Shown: piece by piece, positions 45,800 to 58,372 of the stretch | Position numbering within the stretch: the stretch's first letter is position 1 | How the letters are laid out: the number at the start of each line of letters is the position of its first letter | Assembly: GCA_030760725.1 (NCBI GenBank) | Contig: JASWHV010000012.1 | Span: 53,661,652 to 53,725,651 of the forward strand | From: Neostapfia colusana | Taxonomy: Eukaryota > Streptophyta > Magnoliopsida > Poales > Poaceae | Length of the DNA stretch: 64,000 nucleotides | Reading direction: 5' to 3' | Program-made: the position numbers and the translations under genes | Notes under the pieces: model-generated | Databases searched by the model: none | What the model saw: the letters and a program-made list of their open reading frames with translations, nothing else | What the model was told of the DNA's origin: nothing

Positions 45800-46917
45800 G
45801 AGCCTCCGGAGCTCATCACCGCGAAGATAACGAGATCTGAAGCGGTTTTCCTTCGGTACACGAGTGCCCGACACGAGGAAACCGACAAAAACTCTTCTAC
45901 GTTAAATACTGTAACTAAAACGACTAGAGATAAGCTGTTAAGATTCAGAAATGATTTAAATAGGACTCTTATTTGAAATTCGATCAGATTAGGACTCTTC
46001 TTTCACCTTTATAAATAGAACCCGAAACACCTTGGCCGTAACATCTATTCCCAAGTCGACGACTTAGAGGCCATAGCCCCCAACTCGTCGAGTTAATTCT
46101 CTTCGCCGGAGACCGCCGACGAGCTCGCCGGAGCCAGAGGAGAGCCCCGATGATCTGTCTTGCTAGGAGGAAGACCCAGAGACCAAGAAGAACGTAAGAT
46201 AGGTCTCCATTACCACCTTACGACCTCATCGCGGTTTTTCTTGCATCTGTTTTTTCGATCTCTTCAAACAGAAGCTTTTTCGTGGACAGATCACGTGTTG
46301 ATCGGTTTCATCTAGATCTTGAGTCCAGATCATCACCACGTCCACACTTGATCTTTACACCTCTGTTCATCTTAAAATCCCATGCAAACCCATGCAAGCC
46401 ATGCAAGAACACGTACAAACTGATCTAATAAAAAAGCACCATAGGATTAGCATGCATATGAACCATTGCATCTTGAGTAAAAGTTTGTGCATGATATTGA
46501 TTGCTGTGAATCTTGTATGTGCGTGATCGTACGTAGAAGGACAAGCTCAGGGAGCTATCTACGAAGGATTTCAGAACCAAGACTTCGATATCCAAGAGCA
46601 ACCGAAATCACAGGAACAAGGTAAGTGCCCCTTGACCATATTGATTCCATGTTTTGGAAACTGTTTTGTTTGCGAAAACTGTTTATGCTCGAGTCAACTT
46701 GATGGGAAACCCTTTGATAGGAGTTTACTAGTTTTGTTAACCACTCTTGTCGCCAGGAAAGTTAATGTGTCGGGTATGGTTGTTTTGCTTTTTGCTTCGC
46801 TAATCTACGCGATATGGGAAGCGATAGAATGTGTCTAGCTACTGCACTCATATGAATGATGATAATGAGAACTTGATGATAATGAACATGAATTGGGGGA
46901 GATCTAGGCAAGACTTG

Positions 46918-48359
46918 TGTCGGTACCCTAAATACCAGGTACCCCCGCGCACAGGAGAAAACCGCCTAAGGACCTCGCCCCCTCCGCAGGGGCGAGCTCT
47001 GAAGGCACCACGTGTCCAGCAGGACTGGACCTCCCTTCTCCTCAGAGGATAGCTCCGGACCTGCCACATGGCCTGGAGGCTGGACCTCGCCCCCTCCGCA
47101 GGGGTGAGCTCCGAGGGCGCCATGTGTCCAGTAGGGCCAGAGCTCCCCTCTCCTCAGAGGATAGCTCCGGGCCTGACACGTGGCCAAGAAGGCCAGACCT
47201 CGCCCCCTCCGCAGGGGCGAGCTCCGACGGATCCACGTGTCCAGTAGGACCGGAGCTCCCCTCTCCTCAGAGGATAGCTCCGGGCCTTCCACGTGGCCCA
47301 GAAGGCCGGACCTCGCCCCCTCCGCAGGTGCGAGTTCCGACGGAGCAACGTGTCCAGTAGGGCTGGAGCTCCCCTCTCCTCAGAGGATAGCTCCGGGCCT
47401 GCCACGTGGCCCAGAAGGCCGGACCTCGCCCCCTCCGCAGGGGCGAGCTCCGAAGGAGCCACGTGTCCAGTAGGGTCAGAGCTCCCCTCTCCTCAGAGGA
47501 TAGCTCCGGGCCTGCCACGTGGCCCATAAGGCCGGACCTCACCCCCTCCGCAGGGACGAGCTCCGAAGGCGCCATGTGTCCAGTAGGGCCGGGGCTCCCC
47601 CTCCTCAAAGGAGAGCTCCGAGCCTGCCACGTGGCCACGTACAGCGCTGCCCGCTGGCGCGGTAGGCAGTGGGAGTAAAGGCACGCCATGCCTTGTCCGT
47701 ACAAGGCATTCAAGAGCCGCTCCTTCCCAAGACGCGGAGGCGTGCCGCGCGCCTGTCAGAGAGCACTGTGAGCAGTCACAGTCAAGACATGCGCACAGTG
47801 TCAGGCGTTGTAGACCAATAAATATAGCAACAAGACATGCCCTGCCGCCCCTGCCATCATCAACCTCTATAGCTAGCATCCGGCGTGGGCAGGGCGGCAG
47901 GACGAAGACCCAGAAGCTACCGCCATAGACAGCTACCGGTATTCACTGCGGGATACGGTATATGGCAGGAAATCACCCCAGGGCCATCTGTCGGGTCCCG
48001 AGGCCCACCTTGTAAGCCGCCCGAGCCTTGGACTATAAAAGGCTTGGGTAGACAACGTTACAAGGGGTTCGGAGTCTAGCGAGTTCAGCTCCCTCTAGCA
48101 CTCAGTTAGACATCTCAGCTCATCCCTAGGTTTAGAACTCCGGTTCTAAGCCTCAATCAATAAAACGAGCACCTCTGCTCCCGTGGATGTAGGCTTTACG
48201 CTCCGGCGGCCCGAACCACGTAAAAACCCTTGTGTCAACAATCTCCTTCCTTCGTCCAACGCGCGAGACCCTCTGAGAGGACTAGCCCCTCCAAAAAAGA
48301 ACCTCCGCGGGCTGCCTAGAGCAGGCCCGGGGGAAGTGTCGACCGCAGACGCTTCGACA
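46918..48359 (+). mobile_element. Solo LTR H (1442 bp)
   Basis: It starts TGTCGGTACCC and ends CTTCGACA, with TSD ACTTG (46913-46917) and ACTTT (48360-48364, one mismatch). The uninterrupted site is seen in the left LTR of E at about 15418. A TATA box (TATAAAA, 48034-48040) and AATAAA (48159-48164) set the orientation as plus. The family differs from the other LTRs here by its termini. There is no internal region, so it arose by LTR-LTR recombination. Confidence 0.92.
46960..47640 (+). repeat. 113-bp tandem repeat with G-boxes in solo LTR H
   Basis: The GCCT…CACGTGGCC block starts at 47058, 47171, 47284, 47397, 47510 and 47623: a regular 113-bp period, with a partial copy before. Each unit carries an inverted repeat CTCGCCCC-CTCCGCA-GGGGCGAG (8-bp stem, 7-base loop) and one or two CACGTG cores. 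Long open frames across it are repeat translations. Confidence 0.9.
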
Positions 48360-49645
48360 ACTTTGTTTGTGGAAGTGGTAGAATGAGATGGTGGTGTACT
48401 TGCCGTAGATCTAAAGACTGGTTCATGCGAGCACATGCCAGGAATACAGTGCCACCACAAGGCCAAGTATGGGTGCGGCTTAGCTGACTAATTAGGTAAG
48501 TTACTAGATTGTTATGTACTGTGGAAGGCACGGGGAATGGGAGTCGAGTGAGGACTGCCCTGGGAACTTCATGGCACAAGAGGGAGCCCGTAGGTGGGAC
48601 AATGGTGATTCGAGCCTGTCGGTGAAACCTTAGTGAGTCCATACATCTAGTAGCCCCTTTGTAAAGGCTATTTTGTGATATCTTGACCATACACCGACGG
48701 TTGTGTACTGGTATAATGGAGGTTCTGCAGTCGCCGACGGGTGACAAAATCACAAACTTGTGGGTGAAGTGGTGCCACCTCTGCAGAGTGTAAAACTATC
48801 ATGATAGCCAAGCCTACGGTCACAAGCGCCTGGCCAACTTCCATGATTAGATGGGATGGAGGTTTGGGATGGACCTTGGTTTTAGTTATTGGGATGGTTA
48901 TTGTTTTGGTGATGGTTTGGTCATTGAGGTTTGGTTTCAAGATTGTTGAGTCTTGGTGATGAAATTGGTTTCGGACTGTTGAGTCGAAACAATGAGCTTT
49001 GGTCTCGGTTAGGAGACAGAATTAAACATGAGATGAGATGGTACTGAATACGAGATGGTATTCATGAGCATGAGAAAAGTTGGGAAAGATTAATGTCCGG
49101 AAGGGACATGGATAGTGGTGAATTATGATGGGGTTATGTTGATGTTTAAATACATGTTGGATTACATTTACTTAAATATAGTTGCTGTTTTCACCATGTT
49201 TTGTGAAATAAACATTGCTTTCTATAAATGAGCCTTTTTATACCTACCTTGTTGTAAGCTACATGTCATATTTTCCGCACTTGCTGAGTACGTCATGTAC
49301 TCACCCTTGCATTATCATACATCATCAGCAATAGGAGAAAAGTACTATGAAGACCAGGAGGAATATTATGCGTATGATCCACCGTCAACCTTGCCTGTGG
49401 AGTGGGAGATGGAGCCGCTGTTGCTGCTTAGTTGCTTCCGCGATAGAATAAAGACTTCCGCTGCAAGATTTAGTTAGAGACTTCCGCTGCAAGAACACAA
49501 TAGAGATTGAAGTAATAAAGTACTTGAACTTATTCATTCGTGGTTATATATTCTGAATTCAGTTTGTGGTTGTATGTGTATGTGTGATGAATATCCTGGG
49601 CACACATATGCATCAGTCCAGGTTCCTCGGTACTGGGGCACCACA

Positions 49646-52600
49646 TATAGGTTACATCAGTTTATCGGACCCCATATATCCAATATGCCTTTGGTACATT
49701 CAAACTTGTTCAGAAGGGCCGCACACGGATCGTTCCTCAATTGACACGGGCAGGGCTAAGCACACAAGACTTCCTCTTGTTGCGTCCTACACCCTTGCCT
49801 AGTCTCATTTTTTTTGCTAAAGTTATCTCACATCTCGAACCAATCCCGTATGTGGCGAATCCTATACTCGCGAGTAGATTCCAACTACTTGACTTGTACC
49901 GAAGTCTATAAACATTAATCAAAGCATGTTCTGCTCGAGGCTTAGACACTACCCTCACTATCTTTGGAATAATATGGTTATGCAATTAGAGTTTCATCCA
50001 TCCTAAACTTAATGCACATACATACCTCAAGCTAAGTGAATATGATGCAAAACTTGATAAAATTTGTTAAATGCAAACCGGGGCTTGCCTTGTTGCTGCT
50101 GATCAGGGGTTAGATGTTCCTCCGGAGTTATGAAGTACAAGATCTCCAGAGTCTCCTCGCCTTCAGCGACTACACGTAATTAATTTAATGATATGTGTCC
50201 ACTTAATGCAAATGGGTTCAATTGAAAATTATAAAGACCATAACTCTATCTATCCATCCCTTTTGAATCTGAAATCTTCACTGTGGCTTGGTGAGAACCT
50301 AACCAGAGACTTGGCCAAATATCATTTGAAAAAAAAGCTCATTTGAGCCCTGCACAAATAAATGCCTAAATGGCCATTCCCAAAGCTTCTAAGGATTTTT
50401 GGGGACTTTTATGGATCAAACCATTACTTTCTGGAAACTATAGTTTCAGACGGTTCTAATGGAGTTGGTTTCATGTAATTTGGAGAATCCTAGAGGAAGT
50501 TATGCCCTAACCAAAATTTGAGAAAATTCTGAAAAATGTTTCTGTACATTTTCTATTTTCTCAGGGCAGTTCACTTAATCACACCATTAGGGAGACTAAA
50601 TTAACCCGGATGGATCTGAAATTTTTCATGTGACGCAAGTATATTCAAAAGAACATCCTAGCCAAATTTCAGAATTTACCATAAAGGAAATCTCCAGATA
50701 AAATTCCCAACAATTTAAAATTTAGGAAAATAATTCTGTAAAAATAATTGGTTTCATGGACTGAAATTTTTTTTGCTGGAAAGAACACGGAGAGCTGAAT
50801 CCAACAGCATTTGGTTCACTCAATTTGCACAATCCTAGCTGAAGTTAATGACATTTGAAGTTTGAACTAAAATCTGAAAACATTGGAAATGTTTAAAACC
50901 CTGACAGCGGGCCCTCTAGCTGATGTGGCAGCTCCTCCTCGCAGCAACACATAGGTCCACACGCGTTTAGTCTGTAGCCACAGAAAATCCAGTAGCCACA
51001 GAGGATCCTGGGGACCAAACTTCTGTCACTGACTACTGGGCCCTGCCGTTCGTCTTCCTCCTCCAGCCAGTTGCGCTCGGTCGCCGGAGAGCGGCAGCGT
51101 CCTCGCCGGAGTAGTGTTTCCGGGCATTAGAGAACTCCGGATTGGCCGCTACGTGTTTTTGGGGTCACTGAACTCATTGGAAGAGTTGGTTTGGCCGGTA
51201 GACGGCCGGAAACTGCCGTGCACCGAGCGGCGGCTCCAAGAAGCCTTTGGCAACGTCGGCCACCTCATCCTAACCCCAAAACGCTCGGGTTTTGGGCTCT
51301 ACAGCACCAGGAGATCATGAAAAAGGTCAACATGGAAGCCTCAAGGTGCAGGAAGACCGGTAACCAGCTCGTCACCGTGCGCCCGAAGTGATTTGCACGG
51401 CGGCTAGGAAGAACTCGTCGTATAGGGGCTAAGGTTGATGAATTTGAGCCCTGTTTGATCGAGGGAGACCGTGGGAGTCTAAAGAATGTGATCCTATACC
51501 AGAATTGGGAGCCACTACGTATTGAAGAAGAAGAATTTTGAAGTTTGGCGCCGTTGGTCCAAAGAACCCACCGGAGAGAAAACTCAAATTCCGGCCGATC
51601 CATCCCATGACACGACTTCAAACTTGATGGACAGCATGAGGAGATGATAAAAGACCTTTGCCGAGGCTTAGTTGCACTTAAAATGCAGTGGAGGCTCGGC
51701 TCGACGTCGAGGCGCGAAGTCAGTTTGCCAGCGAAAATAGAGCTCAATGGCGTGGTTCTAGCTTGCTGCACCCCCGGTGATCGCGTGGACAAGGTTGAGG
51801 AAGTGTAGGCGACACCGTTTTCACCCTTGGCCGGACGTTGGAGCTCGTGGACCGGGCTAGCATCGGAAGCTCAGCGTGAGTCCCGGTGGTGGCTGTGTTT
51901 TCTGTCGTGCGTGCGATACCAGGGCAAAGTTTCGGTGTGTGCAGTGAGAGGGTGGCTTCGTGGGAAAGGAGAGCGCTGAAATTGGTTGCCAGCACGACGG
52001 CAACTCAAGGAGGTGTCCGCTCAGAAGCAGCTCGGTGGTGTCCGTGGGAGAGACACGGAGAACAGAGCACTTCGTGTGAGAGGCGGTTCACTCAGCATGT
52101 GTGACTGACTAGTGGGCCCCTCTCTCCTCAATTCTTTTCCATTTGTCCACTGATATTTTCTGAGCTCCTCAAAATTAAATTGGAGACATAGCCCCAAATT
52201 CATGAGCCAAATTTAAATTACTAAAATTGTAGTTGGTTTGGCTAAATATGATTCACACTTGAATTTGAATTTTAAATTCCAGTTTGAATTAATTCAAATA
52301 TAGCTCCCGACAAGATCAACTCCAATGGGGATGAAAATTGGTGGACTAACTCAGAAAAATGTGCTGAGTTTTAATATGAAGTCATCTTTTGAACCCAAGT
52401 GATGAAAGTAGCTGAAAATTTGAATTTGCATTCAAATTATCCCTTTTTACAATTGTATACAAAAGTGCATAAAAATAGTTTGGATTTGCATGAAACTTGG
52501 CATGAGCATTCCTAAGATTGGTTAGGACTTAATTGTGAGGTCAGTCTCTCATGTTTACATGTGGGAGATCCAACTTTTGGATTTGTAAGATTTTCCCTTA

Positions 52601-52719
52601 ATCATCCTCTTGATGGTGGTTACTTGCTCTTTACATATGTTCATTAGATCTCCACAAAATGAGATGGGGTGTGTGTAATGTGATGAGCATTTTTGCAAGT
52701 GAAATCTTGGGCCTTTACA
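49646..52719 (-). repeat. Shared C/D LTR, upstream part
   Basis: On the minus strand the LTR starts TGTAAAGGCC at 52719, right after the polypurine tract of D, and reads to 49646, where E is inserted. It aligns along its length to the first about 3.06 kb of LTR G, the same offset at which E interrupted it. The full length with 11886-13137 is about 4.3 kb. Open frames at 51265-51792 lie in the GC-rich part and have no motif. Confidence 0.88.
50089..50169 (-). other. Conserved 81-bp exon-like segment in the shared C/D LTR
   Basis: On the minus strand GTGTAG precedes it and GCAAGC follows CAACAAG. It has the same length, phase and acidic Gln-rich peptide as in A and G. Confidence 0.5.
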
Positions 52720-52750
52720 TCCCTCCTTACAAGAATCTCGTCCCGAGATT
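52720..52750 (-). other. Polypurine tract and stem-loop of element D
   Basis: The minus strand carries AATCTCG-GGA-CGAGATT and then TTGTAAGGAGGGA before the LTR start at 52719. The stem is the same as in G. Confidence 0.8.
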
Positions 52751-52759
52751 ACAAAAAGA

Positions 52760-54319
52760 AGAGATGAAGATGTAAGACGAATTACCCGTGATGAGACACC
52801 CAGAAATCCGGTTAGTTTGAGCGAAGGAAATCTTCGCTCTCCCTTGTCGCTTCCTCAGCGGTGTGGTTGTTCCACATGACCTTGTAGAACCACGGCATTC
52901 AGTTACGCGTGGTCTTGGCCTTCTCATCAATAATTTAAACCGGATATTCAGCGTAGGTTAAATCCGGTTGTAACTCGCCAATGTCTTCAGTTGGAACAGC
53001 AGCCGTATACTTCAGACATTTCCGGAGTTCTGAGACATGGAACACGTCATGAACACCAGCGGGAGATGCCGGTGGTTCTAGTCTATATGCCACTGGTCAA
53101 CATTCCTCGGTGACAGCATAGGGTCCGAGCGAGTTTCCTCTTCACGCCGAATCGGTGCACGCCTTTCATTGGAGACACACGGAGGTAAACGCGTTCTCCA
53201 ACGTCGAAGTGCAGCGGCCTACGCCTATTATCAGCATAACTCTTCTGTCGGGATTGGGCGGCTTTCAAGTTTGGTTGAATTATCCAAAAACTCGCTCTTC
53301 AGCATCGTTCACTAGATCAATCCTAAATGTGACCCTTTCACCGGATTCACACCAAATCAATGGGGTGCGGCATTTGCGACCATAGATAGCCTCATAGGGT
53401 GCCATTTTGATATTCGCTTGGTAGCCGTTGTTATACGAGAATTCCGCCAACGGTAGATGATCGTCCCAATTCTTACCGTGGTGGATGTCACACGCTCTCA
53501 GCATGTCTTCTAACACTTGATTCACCCTTTCAGCTTGTCCATCGGTCTGAGGGTGATATGCGGAGCTTCTAATCAACTTGGTACCCAAAGAAGCATGCAA
53601 CTTCTCCCAGAAATGGGCCACGAACAGTGCACCTCGATTTGAGATTATGGTCTTGGGTACCCCATGCAAGCACAAGATTTTTGCAATGTACAACTCGGCA
53701 TACTTGCTATCATGGTAATTTGTATGCACTGGAATGAAGTGAGCCGACTTGGTTAACTAGTCAACGATTACACAAATGGAATCATGCTTGTGAAAAGTCA
53801 TGGGTAACCCCATAATGAAATCCATGCTCACATCTTCCCACTTGCATGCTGGAATTTTCAGGGGTTGCAGCAGCTCTGATTTCCTCATGTGATCCGCCTT
53901 CACTCGTCTACACGTATCACACTCAGATACGTATTTTGCAATTTCCCGCTTCATCCGTGTCCACCAAAATTTACTCTTCAAATCTTGGTACATTTTGTTG
54001 CTGCCCGGATGAATGGAGAACTTAGACAAGTGAGCTTCATCTAATATTTTCTTCCTCAGCCCCATATCGCGGGGTACGACTATGCGGTCATTGAACCATA
54101 GCGTCCCCTCTTCATCCGTCCGAAAACATTTGATATCACTGTTGTCTATCCGTTTTCGGAGATGTGCCATGCCTTTGTCGATTTTCTGAGCTGCAATAAT
54201 ATCCTCCCTAATGGTAGGGATGAGAGCAAGGTTATAGAGTGATCCATATGAAACCAAGTATAAAATTGGTTCCTCCTCTTCTACCGGTGTAATAGTGAGG
54301 TTATGGACATGTGATTTAT
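52760..54319 (-). pseudogene. Integrase with chromodomain-like tail of element D
   Basis: The HHCC module (EAHLSKFSIHPGSNK; CDTCRRVK) is near 54030-53900. Core blocks are WEDVSMDFIMGLP (Asp, near 53820), TIISNRGALF near 53640 where the second catalytic Asp is replaced by Asn, and DGQAERVNQ (Glu, near 53530). A TAG near 53757, a frameshift near 53280 and a damaged GPF/chromo region (to about 52760) follow. Inactive. Confidence 0.87.
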
Positions 54320-54644
54320 GACTCAGCGCGTCGGCAACCACATTTGCCTTGCTGGGGTGGTAATGAATCTCAATTTTATAGTCTTTGATTAATTCTAACC
54401 ACCTCCTTTGTATCATATTCAGCTCCTCTGGGTGAAGATACACATTAAGCTCTTGTGGTCGGTGTAGAGATGCACCAAGTTTCCAGGAAGATAGTGTCTC
54501 CACATTTTCAGCGCCAATACCACAGCAGCAAGCTCGAGATCATGAGTCAAATAGTGCTGCTCGGGGTTTTGAAGTTGGCGTGAGCCATACGTGACCACCC
54601 GTCCTTCTTGCATCAATACACAACCAAGCCCGATACCGGACGCA
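54320..54644 (-). pseudogene. RNase H domain of element D
   Basis: LILCDASG-type start near 54655, GRVVTYGSRQL, DLELAAVVLALKMW and YTDHKSL, then a frame switch near 54450 and NVVADALSHK near 54325. Closely similar to the copies in B and G. Confidence 0.85.
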
Positions 54645-55690
54645 TCACAATATAAGTCGAAAGGCTTGGTCGTATCCGGTTGAGCTAAGAACTGTTGTGA
54701 GATGCTTTACCAATGCTTGGAACGCTCCTTCACATGCTGAGCTCCAAACATATTTCTTCCCCTTCTTCAATAATTCGGTCATCGGTTTAGCAAGCTTGGA
54801 GAAGCTCGGGATGAACCTCCAGTAATATCCTGCTAAACCGAGGAAGCTTCTGACTTCGTGGACAGAAGTGGGGGCTTTCCATTTCAGAACCTGTTCAATC
54901 TTGCGTGGATAAACCGCAATGTCTTCCGCTGAGATGATATGTCCAAAAATGGCACTTGGCTGATTCAAAACTCGCATTTGCTGAACTTGGCATAGAGCTT
55001 ATGGTCCCGCAATCGTTAAAGGACGATATGCAAATGTTGGGCGTGTTCTTCTTCCGATTTGGAGTAAACCAAGATGTCATTTATGAACACCAACACAAAC
55101 TTGTCCAACTCCCGCATAAACACCGAGTTCATGAGGTACATGAAATGTGTCGGGACGTTGGTGAGACCAAAAGACATGACGAGATATTCATATAGTCCAT
55201 ATCTCATCGAGAATGCCATCTTCGGAATATCTTACACCCGGATCTTTATTTGATGATACCCTGAGCGAAGGTCCATATTTGAAAACACACTTGCACCCAC
55301 AAGTTGATCGAACAAGATATAAATGCGAGGCAGTGGATATTTGTTCTTGATGGTGACGGCGTTGAGCGGTCGGTAATCCACACATAACCTCAAGGTTTCA
55401 TCTTTCTTATTTACGAACAGTGCCGAGCATCCCCATGGTGAGGAACTCGGTCTAATGAAACCCTTGCTCAACAAGTCATTGAGCTGTTCCTTCAATTCAG
55501 CCAGCTCATTCGGAGCCATATTATACGGTATCTGCGATATTGGTGTTGTCCCGGATGCTAGTTCAATATTGAACTCAACATCCCGTTCCGGTGGCATGCC
55601 CGGAAGATCATACGGGAACATATCAGGGTATTCTCGGACTACTGGGATGTCCTCTAACTTGGGAGCTTCAGTATGATAAGCTGCTGAAAC
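54645..55690 (-). pseudogene. Reverse transcriptase domain of element D
   Basis: It begins next to solo LTR I with LEDIPVVREYPDMFPYDLPG near 55650. PYNMAPNEL, LRLCVDYRPLNAVTIKNKYPLPRI, MDLRSGYHQIKI, VMSFGLTNVPTHFMYLMN and a catalytic motif reading FINDIL near 55085 follow; the first catalytic Asp is Asn. GHIISAEDIAV and GLAGYYWRFIPSFSK complete it. Several frameshifts (near 55232, 55016 and 54900) are present. Confidence 0.88.
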
Positions 55691-58367
55691 TGTGATGCCC
55701 TCAATTCTGTGGAAAACCACGGAACCGAAAACTGATGCATATGTGTGCCCAGGATGTTCATCACACATATACACATCATCCACAAACTGAATTTCAGAAT
55801 ATATATGACCACGAATAACAGAGTTTATTACAATGTCTCATGAGTCTTGGACTCATGTTCACAGCGGAAGTCTTTAATCTAACAGCGGAAGTCTTCTAAC
55901 TAATGCGGAAGCAATCTAAACAGCAGCAGCTCCATCTCTACTCCATCCCCACAGGCAAGGTTGAGGACAGATTACACGCCTAATGCTCCACTTGGTCTTC
56001 ATAGTAATCTTCTCCTGTTGCTGATGATGAAATAATAATGCAAGTTTGAGTACAATGATATACTCAGCAAGTGCGGGAAAATATGATATGTAGCTCACAA
56101 CAAGGTAGGTATAAAAAGGCTCATTGCAGAAAGCAAAGTTATTTATCAAAACCCTGATAAAACAGCAACTTAACTTTAAGTGAACGTAATCCCAACATGT
56201 ATTAAAATACCAACATACCTCAATCACTTTTCCGTGTCCCAACCAGACATTAATCAACTTCATTCTTGCTCACGAATACCTTCTCGTATTGGCTACCATC
56301 TCACGAATACCATCTCGTATTCGCTACCATTTCATCTCATAACCAATTCTGTCTCACACCGAGACCAATCTCGTTGCCATGACTCAACAGTCATGCAACC
56401 AATCTTATCACCCGGACTCAACAGTCCCGAAAACCAAACCAAAACCAGACCATAACCATTAACCATAACCATCCCAAAATAACCATCCAACTAATCATGG
56501 AAGTTGGCCAGGCGCTCGTGACCGTAAGCTCGGCTATCATGATAGTTTTAGACTCTGCAGAGGTTGTACCACTTTACCCACAAGTTTGTGATTTCGTCAC
56601 CCGTCGGCCACTGCAGAACCTCCATTATACCAGTACACAACCGTCGGTGTATGTCCAATAGATCACAAAATAGCCTTTACAAAGGGGCTACTAGATGTAT
56701 GGACTCACTAAGGTTTCACCGGCAGGCTAAAATCTCCAATTCTCCCACCCACGGGCCCCCTCTTGTGCCATGCAGTTCCCAGGGCAGTCCTCACTCGACT
56801 CCCATTCCCCGCGCCTTCCACGGTCCATAACAATCTAGTAACTTACCTAATTACTCAGCTAATCCACACCCATACATGGCCTTGTGGTGGCACTGTTATC
56901 CTGGCATGTGCTCGCATGAACCGGTCCTTAGATCTACGGCAAGTAAACCACCATCTCATGCTACCTCATTCACAAACCCATCTTGCCTAGATCTCCCTCC
57001 GATCCATGTTTATTAACAACATCAGTTTCTCATTATCATTATGAGTGCAGTTAGCTAGACACATCTTTCTCGCTCCCCATAATCCCATGGACTCAGCGAA
57101 GCATAAAAGCAAAAATCATACCCGACTCATAAACTTCCCAGGCGACAAGGGTGTTTTAACCAAAACTAGTAAACTCCTATAAAAGGTTTCCCATCATGTT
57201 TGACTCAGCACACACACACCTTTTCGCAAAACAAAACAGTTTCCCAAAACATACGATCAATATGGTCAAGGGGCACTTGCCTTGTTCTGGCGGTTCCTGT
57301 TGCTCAAAATCTTGTTGTTGTAGTCCGTCGTAGGTAGCTCCCTGAGCTTGTCCTTCTATACATGATCACGCACATACAAGATTCACAACAATCAATATCA
57401 TGCACAAACTTTAACTAGATGCGATGATGCATATGCATGCTATCCTATGATCAGTTCTTATTAGATCAGTTTGTACGTGTTCTAGCATGGATTGCATGGT
57501 TTTACGATGAACAGAGGTGTTCGGATCAAATGTGGACGTGGCGATGATCTTTTAGATCTAGATCAAACCGATCAACAAGTGATCTGTCCATGAAAAAGTT
57601 TCTGTTCAAAAGGAATCGAAGAACAGATGCGAAGAAAACGCGATGATATCGTAAGGTGGTATTGGAGACCTACCTTATATTCTTCTTAGTCTCGGGGTCC
57701 TTCTCCTAGCAAGACAGACCGTTGGGACTCTCTTCCGGCGATCTCTCTCGACCATACTCCGGCGAAGGGTTTACTCGGCGAGCTGGGGCTAGGGCTCTAA
57801 GTCGTCGGCTCAGGAGTTGGAAAAGAAATTCGTGGTTTCAGCCAAAGGTTCTGGGTTTTATTTATAATCGGGAAGAAAGAGTTCTAATCTGATTGGACCG
57901 GACCTCCCGGAGGTGAGCTCCGGAGGTGACACGTGTCCGGTAGTGTCGAACCTCCCGGAGGTGAGCTCCGAGAGTGACACGTGTTCCGCGTGGCTGGTCC
58001 TCTCTTTTCCGTGGTGAATAGCTCCTAAGATGACACGTGTCCTGCGGGACTGGCCTCGCTTCTCCACAGAGGCTATCTCCGGGGGCAACACGTGTCCCAC
58101 AGGGTCGGACTTCTCCCCCCTTACGAGGATGAGCCCCGAGCCTGCCACGTAGGCAGTTTAGCGGCGGACCCCTCCCCATTTGCGGAGATGAGCTCCGAAC
58201 ACGCCACGTGGCCAGTGAGCCGCGGAAGTTGTCTTCGGTGCTCTCTGTACACTGGAATTTGCTCTTTTTGGCTAACTTTTTAATGTTTTCTTTATTTCTT
58301 CTTATTTTAAAATGTTTTCTACATATAAAATATGAATATATGTAGGACCCGAAATGAGGGTGTCACA
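55691..58367 (-). mobile_element. Solo LTR I (2677 bp)
   Basis: TSD GAAAC at 55686-55690 and 58368-58372. On the minus strand it starts TGTGACACCC and ends GGGCATCACA. It has the same LTR family style as E: TATAAATA at 57866-57859, exon-like segment at 57355-57282 with a GCAAGT donor, and a G-box array upstream of the TATA box. It lies between the protease and RT of D. Confidence 0.94.
57900..58215 (-). repeat. Short G-box array in solo LTR I
   Basis: CACGTG-bearing units with CTCCGGAG palindromes occur about every 50 bp, immediately upstream of the TATA box on the minus strand. Fewer copies than in E or J. Confidence 0.75.
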
Positions 58368-58372
58368 GAAAC

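Larger units (their letters stand above)
13138..49645 (+). mobile_element. Element E: Tekay-type chromovirus carrying nested elements F, G and H
   Basis: LTRs are at 13138-16702 and 44687-49645, flanked by the TSD TATAG (13133-13137 and 49646-49650). The internal region is 16703-17961 plus 40941-44686, split by F at a GCAAA target. A PBS follows the left LTR and an AAGGGGGG tract precedes the right LTR. The order gag, CCHC, protease, RT, RNase H, integrase, chromodomain-like tail is that of a Tekay/Del chromovirus. Coding frames carry many stops and shifts. After removing H, the right LTR is about 53 bp shorter than the left, partly through one fewer 48-bp repeat. Confidence 0.93.
44687..49645 (+). 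repeat. Right (3') LTR of element E, interrupted by solo LTR H
   Basis: It starts TGTAACACCC and ends GGGGCACCACA, followed by TATAG (49646-49650). The G-box array is at 44845-45799 with three clean units of the 48-bp core where the left LTR has four. TATAAATA is at 46010-46017, the exon-like segment at 46537-46620 with a GTAAGT donor, and AATAAA at 49514-49519. H occupies 46918-48359. Confidence 0.94.
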
